This document shows positions 47,556 through 52,255 of a DNA stretch of 52,255 bases, in pieces. Positions within the stretch are counted from its first letter, which is position 1; the number at the start of each line of letters is the position of its first letter. Origin of the DNA: Deinococcus sp. Marseille-Q6407 (GTDB taxonomy: Bacteria > Deinococcota > Deinococci > Deinococcales > Deinococcaceae); the NCBI RefSeq assembly GCF_946848805.1, contig NZ_CAMPFU010000008.1, positions 1 to 52,255 on the forward strand, read 5' to 3'. The notes beneath the pieces were generated by a model. The model made no database searches, was not told the DNA's origin, and worked only from the letters and a program-made list of their open reading frames with translations. The position numbers and the translations under genes were made by a program.

Positions 47556-47939
47556 ATGCAAAAACATGCTTGGCTTTGTCTCGCCCTCACCGCCTGTAGC
47601 GCCCCGGTCGCCGTGGATATGTCCGACCCCGCCGCGGCCGCTCAGGAGCTGGCGCGGACACTTGGCAGTGAGACGCAAGACTGCGCGGGCCTGCTGAGCG
47701 CCCAGGCTGTCGCCACCTTTGAGCAGGTGGGGTATCGGAGCCTCAGCTGCGCCCCGCTGAAGGGCAGTGCAGCCAAAGCCCGCGCCTCCCTTGACAAGAA
47801 ATACGCCGACAAGATGAGTGCGCCCTGGGAAACGATGGCCGGCACCGATCAAATCGCCTTCTACAATTTTGGTACGCCCGAAGACGTGTTTGTGATGCTG
47901 CGGGACAGCGACAAGCTGATGGTGTCGGGCCAGCGGTAG
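47556..47939 (+). CDS. Lipoprotein moron, possible superinfection exclusion factor
   Basis: The product has 127 residues from the ATG at 47556, without a Shine-Dalgarno sequence. The start MQKHAWLCLALTACSAP holds a lipobox LTAC, so Cys15 should be lipid-modified and the protein anchored in the envelope. The mature part is small, helical, with two further Cys. It is alone on the plus strand between tape measure and tail chaperones, with its own leaderless promoter, so it can be made in the lysogen. Small phage lipoproteins of this kind often block receptors or DNA entry of related phages (T5 Llp, TP-J34 Ltp). No sequence match is claimed. Confidence 0.7.
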   Translation: MQKHAWLCLALTACSAPVAVDMSDPAAAAQELARTLGSETQDCAGLLSAQAVATFEQVGYRSLSCAPLKGSAAKARASLDKKYADKMSAPWETMAGTDQIAFYNFGTPEDVFVMLRDSDKLMVSGQR

Positions 47940-47940
47940 T

Positions 47941-48159
47941 TCACTTCTGCTGCTGTTCCTGCCGCTGTTGCCATTGCCACAGCGCCTCTTCGGTCGTAGC
48001 CCAGAGCATCACTGCCATGTCAAACCGCAGCGCATCTATCGGCTGTGCGTGGCGCAGAATGACCAGGTCACTCGGCTGCTTGCTGTACGCCTTCCCCATC
48101 TGGTGTAGCGGAGCTGCCCAGCGCACCAGGAAAGTCCTGCGCCTTTTCCTTCGCCGCAT
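47941..48159 (-). CDS. Tail assembly chaperone, second frame
   Basis: The frame ends at 47941 with a Gln-rich tail and its unique part is about 65 residues (for example SDLVILRHAQPIDALRFDMAVMLW). It overlaps the first chaperone gene by at least 92 bases. It is one base forward of the first frame (+1, or -2), not the common -1. It could be made by a programmed shift, with TTTC at about 48133 as one possible slip site, or by a start at 48159 preceded by AAGGGAGGGG. It corresponds to the gpT part of lambda gpGT and would bind the tape measure. Confidence 0.6.
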   Translation of the reverse strand: MRRRKRRRTFLVRWAAPLHQMGKAYSKQPSDLVILRHAQPIDALRFDMAVMLWATTEEALWQWQQRQEQQQK

Positions 48160-48601
48160 CCCCTCCCTTCTTGCTGTTGAAGTGCTCAACGGCTTTGGAG
48201 AGAAAGCCAAAATCCCGCCCCATGCCCAGGTCAGAGGAATCACGGCGCCCCCCATAGAGTTCCCGCAGGTCGTCCAGCGACGGCGCGACCACCGCCTCCC
48301 GCAACATGGCATTGCGGCTGCGCCGAATCATCTCCATCACGCTGAGCGTCATGGTGGGCAGCTTCATCATGTCGGCCACCGAACCGTCGCTCATGGTTTT
48401 TCCGGACGACTCCGCGTAGGCGGCGGCCACTTGTAGCAGCTCACCGGAGTTGGCACTTTCACTTACGCCATCCAATGTAATGACCTCGGTGTCTACCTGA
48501 CGAATGACCACCTCAATCTTGCTGCCCGGCAGCGTCACGCGCTTGCTCATGCCAGGGAACTTCTCAATGGGCTGGAGCGGAGTCTTCTGAATCTCAGTCA
48601 T
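48068..48601 (-). CDS. Tail assembly chaperone, first frame (gpG-like)
   Basis: The product has 177 residues from the ATG at 48601, six bases after the late -10 element CACCAT. It lies between the major tail protein and the tape measure, the invariant place of tail chaperones, and overlaps a second frame at its end. The middle with SANSGELLQVAAAYAESSGKT and MIRRSRNAMLREAV is helical. It would keep the tape measure soluble during tail assembly. Confidence 0.7.
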   Translation of the reverse strand: MTEIQKTPLQPIEKFPGMSKRVTLPGSKIEVVIRQVDTEVITLDGVSESANSGELLQVAAAYAESSGKTMSDGSVADMMKLPTMTLSVMEMIRRSRNAMLREAVVAPSLDDLRELYGGRRDSSDLGMGRDFGFLSKAVEHFNSKKGGDAAKEKAQDFPGALGSSATPDGEGVQQAAE

Positions 48602-48607
48602 GCCCCT

Positions 48608-48631
48608 ATGGTGCGGCACGTGGTGACAGTG
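48608..48631 (-). promoter_or_regulatory. Late promoter j (tail chaperones)
   Basis: Box CACTGTCACC (48631-48622), eight bases, CACCAT (48613-48608), six bases, ATG. The surrounding bases (GTGCTGCAC and GTGCCGCAC) are nearly an inverted repeat around the box. Confidence 0.75.
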
Positions 48632-48650
48632 CAGCACGCCGAGCCGGTTA

Positions 48651-49217
48651 TTACTCGATCACTGTCGTCTTGATGGTGGCATCGTCCTTCGTGGTGCCCT
48701 TGATGACGCAGCCCCACTTGGACCGCAGCATGGCCCCAAACGAATTTTGTGAATCCACGGTTGCCATATAGGTCCAGGCACTTTCGCCATCCAGCCATAC
48801 GGGGTCGTCGCCCGTCTGGAACTTCGCCGTACTGGGGGCCTTCAGCTTGTTTTTCAGGCTCTCTTCGCAATCCACTATGACCTCGAACTTGTTCATGTTG
48901 GGCAGCTTGTTTTTTTCGGCTTCCTTCGCGGCCTTCTCTTTTTCCGCCTCAGCCTTTTGGGCAGCTGTATCAGCTGCGGCCTGAGTGGAATCTGCGGCCG
49001 GCTGCCTCTCTGTTGTCTGCTGAGTGCTTTGGGCCTGCTGGCTGGCTGCTCGCTCCTCAGGACTCATGGTGGCACCGGCTAGGATGCTCAAGCCGAGCCA
49101 GGCGGCCAGCGCCTGCCACGCCCGCTTTTTGTGCATAGAGTTTTTCTTCCGTGTAAAAAAGAAATAGAGCAGGGCGATGAAGGCAACGGCGCTCAGAAGG
49201 CTGAAGAGGCTACTCAT
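48651..49217 (-). CDS. Membrane-anchored moron protein (leaderless)
   Basis: The product has 188 residues. Two hydrophobic helices (about 3-21 and 33-50) are followed by an Ala/Glu/Gln/Lys-rich linker (about 58-103) and a C-terminal domain with Cys pairs (VDCEESLKNKLKAPSTAKFQ, SKWGCVIKG). The C-terminal pattern occurs in small bacterial envelope proteins. It is less GC-rich than neighbours and lies between tail genes. The ATG is six bases after TACCTT, without a box, so it could be expressed from the prophage. An envelope-modifying or exclusion role is possible. Confidence 0.65.
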   Translation of the reverse strand: MSSLFSLLSAVAFIALLYFFFTRKKNSMHKKRAWQALAAWLGLSILAGATMSPEERAASQQAQSTQQTTERQPAADSTQAAADTAAQKAEAEKEKAAKEAEKNKLPNMNKFEVIVDCEESLKNKLKAPSTAKFQTGDDPVWLDGESAWTYMATVDSQNSFGAMLRSKWGCVIKGTTKDDATIKTTVIE

Positions 49218-49223
49218 ATTTGC

Positions 49224-49229
49224 AAGGTA
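49224..49229 (-). promoter_or_regulatory. Leaderless -10 element TACCTT
   Basis: TACCTT, six bases, then the ATG of the membrane moron. Fourth clear case of TANNNT-N6-ATG without a late box. Confidence 0.6.
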
Positions 49230-49310
49230 TCACTCATTTTTTCTGATTTCGCCTCATATTGTGCAGAGGTTATGGGCTGCCTTGAGCCGGGAACCCGCTT
49301 CCAGGGCAAT

Positions 49311-49341
49311 AAAAACAGGCCGCTCAACATGGAGCGGCCTG
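49311..49341 (-). terminator. Rho-independent terminator after the major tail gene
   Basis: CAGGCCGCTC-CATGTT-GAGCGGCCTG, a perfect 10-bp stem, followed by TTTTTATT on the minus strand. It separates the abundant tail-tube message from the moron. Confidence 0.95.
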
Positions 49342-49357
49342 CAGTGTGCGGTGAGAA

Positions 49358-50314
49358 TCAGCCACCGCTTGGCAACTGGACCGTTACGGGCGGTACGCCC
49401 AGGCCCACGCCCACAGCTTCCAGGCCCACCACGATCTTGCCGGTGCCGTTGGGGATGTCGGTGGTGCGAAGTTCGGCGTTCGGAAGCGTGAAGACGTACT
49501 TCTTGCCGGCAATCTCGAAGCCGGTTTCTACCGGCATTTGCTTGCGGCGCCCGCCCGCGCCCGGCTTGGACAGCGCCACAATGGCCTTGAGGTCGCCGCC
49601 GTACTTCACGGCGCCGGCCTCGTGCAGCTTGAACTTGCAGCGGGCATCCAGCTGGCCGTCGAGATCCATACCCAGCGGGTTCATGGCTTCGTCCGGGTGC
49701 AGGCCCTGGGCGCCGTCGCTGACGCTCATCTTCTGGTTGATTTCGATGCTGCCCGACTCTGGGGCCACCAGCTGGTCACCAATCTTCAGATACCAGTGCA
49801 GGAACTGAATCACGTCGGCGGGTACGGGCGGGAACACCACTTCCGTAGGCTCGAAGTCTACGCCGCCCGCCGTCATGATGCTGACGGTGATTTCCACATT
49901 GTCGCGGGTGGGCATGTTCAGGGTGATGCCGGTCAGCTGTGCACCCACGAACAGCGAGTTCATCAGCGGGTGCTGCTGCCAGACCGTCAGCGGCTGGCCG
50001 GGCATTCCAGCACCGAACGCGTCAGGGCGCGGCACAATCAGGCCGGCTTCGTTCGGTGCGGCCAGGATAGCGGTCAGCAGCGGCAGCAGTTCCCGCTCAG
50101 TGGCCGTGGCCCGCAGCTGCTGCTGGCCGGTTTCGATGCCCTGAACGAACGACTGGGAGCCGAAGCGGTTGCCCAGCGCGATGTCGTCTTCCTTCTCGAT
50201 GTACTTCGGCATGGGGTCGGCAAACTGCCGGACCCGCAGCGTCACGGTGGGGGCGGCCGCAGCCTGGTTCGGCGTCTGCTGGAGCGCCAGCCCAATTTTT
50301 CCTTTTCCCTGCAT
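49358..50314 (-). CDS. Major tail protein
   Basis: The product has 318 residues. It lies between tail-terminator-type genes and the tail chaperones, the position of the tube protein. The sequence is strand-rich with a long insertion; GGVDFEPTEVVFPPVPADVIQFLHWYLKIGD and the C-terminal IVVGLEAVGVGLG fit tube proteins with an extra Ig-like or head-binding domain. A strong terminator right after it also fits a highly expressed structural gene. Confidence 0.75.
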   Translation of the reverse strand: MQGKGKIGLALQQTPNQAAAAPTVTLRVRQFADPMPKYIEKEDDIALGNRFGSQSFVQGIETGQQQLRATATERELLPLLTAILAAPNEAGLIVPRPDAFGAGMPGQPLTVWQQHPLMNSLFVGAQLTGITLNMPTRDNVEITVSIMTAGGVDFEPTEVVFPPVPADVIQFLHWYLKIGDQLVAPESGSIEINQKMSVSDGAQGLHPDEAMNPLGMDLDGQLDARCKFKLHEAGAVKYGGDLKAIVALSKPGAGGRRKQMPVETGFEIAGKKYVFTLPNAELRTTDIPNGTGKIVVGLEAVGVGLGVPPVTVQLPSGG

Positions 50315-50317
50315 GGT

Positions 50318-50572
50318 TTACTCCTTCGCCTTCTTGGCAGGCTTGGCCGGGGCGTCTGCCTCAGCATCTTCCACTGTGGCCGACGTGGTGACAGGTTCGC
50401 CGGGGTTCGCCGCTTCAGGTGCCGGTCCCCGGTACTGTTTGAAGCGAGAGTCAGCCTTGAGGACTTCCTCCTGCTCTGGGTAGGCGGGGGTAATGACCTG
50501 CCCATGGCGCACTTCGCCAATCTGGTCGTAAATGCCGTCTAGGGCGTCGTCTTTAAGCATATACTTGGTCAT
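50318..50572 (-). CDS. Small hypothetical tail-region protein
   Basis: The product has 84 residues. The N-terminal half (YDQIGEVRHGQVITPAYPEQEEVL) is polar, and the C-terminal half is a Pro/Ala/Glu/Lys-rich tail. It overlaps the upstream gene by ATGA and ends four bases before the major tail protein. A late-type box lies inside it. No family recognised. Confidence 0.6.
   Translation of the reverse strand: MTKYMLKDDALDGIYDQIGEVRHGQVITPAYPEQEEVLKADSRFKQYRGPAPEAANPGEPVTTSATVEDAEADAPAKPAKKAKE
50373..50396 (-). promoter_or_regulatory. Late-type promoter k (major tail protein)
   Basis: A perfect ACCTGTCACC box (50396-50387), eight bases, CACAGT (50378-50373). It is inside the small gene but only about 60 bases before the major tail start, a sensible place for a separate strong promoter. 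Confidence 0.65.
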
Positions 50573-51018
50573 AAGTCTTCCTCACTGTCCAGGTCGTAGC
50601 TCAGGTCTACGGTGATGATGGAAACGTGGTGGCCTTCAATCAGCAGCAGGTCTTCGTTTTGGATATTCGCCAGTACGTCGGGGCGCTGGTCAGAAAATTC
50701 CTCCACCACCGATTGAATGGCCTGCATGACGGTCTGCCGGCGACGCAGCACCTTCGCGGACAGCACTTCCTCGCCGGGGCGCCGCATGACGCAGGCAGTG
50801 GCAACCGGCATGATGATTTGCGTAGCGCTGCCGCCATCCGCAAGGGCGTCGGGTACCCGCATCCCTTCGGTGGTGATAAAGATTTGCTTGGCCTCTTTGG
50901 TAGCTTTCAGCTCACCATCCAGAGGTTCGCGGGCCTCGACGCGGTAGCCGTTGCCGCCCAGTCGCTCCGTCAGGCGGGCCTTCAGATTGTCGATGAATTG
51001 CTGTGGTGCATTGCTCAT
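50569..51018 (-). CDS. Probable tail terminator protein
   Basis: The product has 149 residues. An alpha/beta pattern (KARLTERLGGNGYRVEAREP early; AIQSVVEEFSDQ in the middle; HHVSIITVDLSYDLD near the end) and its place just before the major tail gene fit tail terminator proteins such as lambda gpU. It overlaps its neighbours by four bases. Confidence 0.55.
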   Translation of the reverse strand: MSNAPQQFIDNLKARLTERLGGNGYRVEAREPLDGELKATKEAKQIFITTEGMRVPDALADGGSATQIIMPVATACVMRRPGEEVLSAKVLRRRQTVMQAIQSVVEEFSDQRPDVLANIQNEDLLLIEGHHVSIITVDLSYDLDSEEDL

Positions 51019-51464
51019 GGTCGAGTGGCCCTTTCTAGAGCGCGGTAGACATAGCGGGGGAACTCTTTGCGGGTCGCCTCCAAGGCGTCGCGTGCCCAGG
51101 GCCGCTCAGGGATGGTCACCTGCTTCCTGCTGTACCAGCGCCCGTCCGCACCTCGGAAGCGCAGGTAAGGGGCATTTTTGGCGCGGATGACGGCCCCCCG
51201 GTCGTTCACCCAGCCGTAAGACACCACCCCAAGGCCCAACTCGCCGCCATTGGACGTGGGCCGCAGGTAGGTCCGCAGCGAGGCGATCAGGCGGCCACTT
51301 CGGACGTGCAGCCCACGGTTGCCGCCCTTACTGGCGTTCTCGCGGGCCTTGTCGCGCAGGAAGTCGCGGCTTTCCTCCAGCGCTTCCCGCACGATTTCTT
51401 CCGGCAGGGTGTCCAGGCGTTGCACCCAGCGCGGCAGGCGGAGTTCGGCGCGGGGCCGCGTCAT
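51015..51464 (-). CDS. HK97 gp10-like neck/tail completion protein
   Basis: The product has 149 residues. The pattern of a long N-terminal helix (EEIVREALEESRDFLRDKARENA) followed by HVRSGRLIASLRTY and beta strands with GVVSYGWVNDRG matches HK97 gp10-like tail completion proteins. It lies in the usual place between connector and terminator genes. It overlaps neighbours by ATGA. Confidence 0.7.
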   Translation of the reverse strand: MTRPRAELRLPRWVQRLDTLPEEIVREALEESRDFLRDKARENASKGGNRGLHVRSGRLIASLRTYLRPTSNGGELGLGVVSYGWVNDRGAVIRAKNAPYLRFRGADGRWYSRKQVTIPERPWARDALEATRKEFPRYVYRALERATRP

Positions 51465-51838
51465 GGCTCGTACCCGTCATCTGGCATAGGGACGACTGGG
51501 GCGCCTGGCGCGGCCGGTGGCTGAAGCCCCGCGCCGTCGTCCGCCCGCACGTACAGCTTCCACAGGCCCGCGCCGCGGCTGATGCCGTTACGCATGATGC
51601 GGAAGGGCTGTGGCCGCTGCCTCTTCTCCACGTCCACCCAAATCAGGCCGCCGTCCACCAGTTCTGAGGTGTCGGCTTTGCCCAGCATGTAGACGCCGAT
51701 GGTGTGAGTGGCGTTGTCGGCGGCGACTGTGCCGGCGCCGTCGCTGACGCCCATGCTGAGCGGCAGCACGCGGGGCTGCTTGCATTTCAGCCGCGCGCCG
51801 CTCGGCGTGGTGAGGGTCAAAAAAGGCCGGGTGTCCAT
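51461..51838 (-). CDS. Probable head closure / head-tail joining protein
   Basis: The product has 125 residues, mostly beta strands (TLTTPSGARLKC, HTIGVYMLGKADTSELVDGGLIWV). It follows the adaptor-like gene in connector order, so a head-closure (stopper) role like SPP1 gp16 is expected. No direct motif supports this. Confidence 0.5.
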   Translation of the reverse strand: MDTRPFLTLTTPSGARLKCKQPRVLPLSMGVSDGAGTVAADNATHTIGVYMLGKADTSELVDGGLIWVDVEKRQRPQPFRIMRNGISRGAGLWKLYVRADDGAGLQPPAAPGAPVVPMPDDGYEP

Positions 51839-52230
51839 CAGTAGGTCGCCTCACTGCGCACGCTATAGCTGACCCGTTCCTGTAGCCAGCGCTCGGCATC
51901 GTCTTCACCTTCCAGCGCCGCCACGGCAGCGGCAATACCTGCCGCCGCGTCTGCCTGGCATTGCTCGGCGTCGAGGGCGGCCAGCTTGCGGTCAATCTTG
52001 GCTTGCAAGCCGTCCGTCACCTCGTACTCAGTGTTCATGCGGATGAGCCGGGCTGCGGTGGCCCACGGACGCGGATGGACCTGCCCCGCCACCTGCACGG
52101 CGTCCCGCGACAGCGCCCGCGTCAGCGTGGCGTCGTCGGTGGCCGCCCCGTAGTTGTCACCCAGCGCGTCGCGCAGGTCAAGCAGCGCGGCGTCCAGGCT
52201 GAGCGGATACTCACGGGGGGCAAGGATCAT
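51838..52230 (-). CDS. Head-tail connector (adaptor-like)
   Basis: The product has 130 residues, helical, with LDAALLDLRDALGDNYGAATDDATLTRALSRDAVQ resembling gp15/gp6-type adaptors that dock on the portal. The ATG at 52230 shares a base with the RyR-gene stop, which lies across the circle junction (the same bases as 100-104). Its first 34 codons are therefore also present at positions 1-102. Confidence 0.65.
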   Translation of the reverse strand: MILAPREYPLSLDAALLDLRDALGDNYGAATDDATLTRALSRDAVQVAGQVHPRPWATAARLIRMNTEYEVTDGLQAKIDRKLAALDAEQCQADAAAGIAAAVAALEGEDDAERWLQERVSYSVRSEATY

Positions 52231-52255
52231 CAGACGCGCTCCGGCCAGTGGACGG
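52129..52255. repeat. Terminal direct repeat, right copy (circle closure)
   Basis: Identical to positions 1-127. Removing one copy gives a 52,128-bp circle in which the connector and RyR genes are intact and coupled. Confidence 0.95.

Noticed and set aside
50242..50367. ATG five bases after late box k, opening another frame
   Set aside because: The frame is a basic Pro/Arg artefact across the end of one gene and the start of the major tail protein; the box more likely serves the latter with a leader.
1..52255. tRNA genes, insertion sequences, integrase and attachment sites
   Set aside because: Reading both strands I found no cloverleaf-like sequence, transposase or recombinase motif; small or divergent ones could be missed without a search tool.

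Overview
The window is one complete, circularly closed genome of a temperate siphovirus. The first 127 bases are repeated exactly at positions 52129-52255, so the unique circle is 52,128 bp and the gene crossing the junction is continuous. It is GC-rich, genes are tightly packed and mostly overlap by ATGA, GTGA or TGATG. A host in or near Deinococcus is my inference. It rests on a secreted Excalibur-domain protein of the style common there, on a set of apparently leaderless genes with TANNNT six bases before the start codon, and on high GC. The host is not proven.

Layout. The late genes all lie on the minus strand and run from about 14.1 kb down to 0, across the junction, and from 52.2 kb down to about 28.5 kb. 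The order is: small genes, a PAPS-reductase-like/ParB-like pair, terminase small and large, portal, an Excalibur moron, MuF, scaffold, decoration, major capsid, RyR-domain protein, connectors, tail terminator region, major tail protein, tail chaperones, a 2411-residue tape measure carrying two peptidoglycan hydrolase domains, hub, Dit-like protein, a long Ala-rich fibre, and the lysis block with an M23 endolysin. A plus-strand cassette with a DnaJ-like gene (4.1-5.7 kb) and a plus-strand lipoprotein gene (47.6 kb) interrupt this run.

The early region (about 14.2-28.4 kb) resembles lambda in logic. A small Cro-like gene heads a leftward operon that ends with an O-like initiator, containing a likely origin, a DnaB-type helicase and a chain of small nuclease, zinc-binding and unknown genes. 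A larger XRE repressor is read divergently. To its right a consensus promoter drives ten overlapping small genes that include a C5 DNA methyltransferase. Two matching dyad operators cover the Cro-like promoter and the rightward promoter. A ParA/small-binding-protein partition cassette with an iteron centromere follows, and I see no integrase or attachment site. The lysogen is therefore probably an extrachromosomal phage-plasmid.

The most striking signal is regulatory. Thirteen copies of a box, ACCTGTCACC or a close variant, all on the minus strand and nearly all in front of late genes, are each followed at a fixed distance by NANNNT, and in most cases the start codon lies six bases further on. 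I read this as an unusual class of late promoters, with a phage-encoded activator or sigma factor implied, most of which make leaderless messages. A second class of solitary genes has TANNNT-N6-ATG without the box and could be active in the lysogen.
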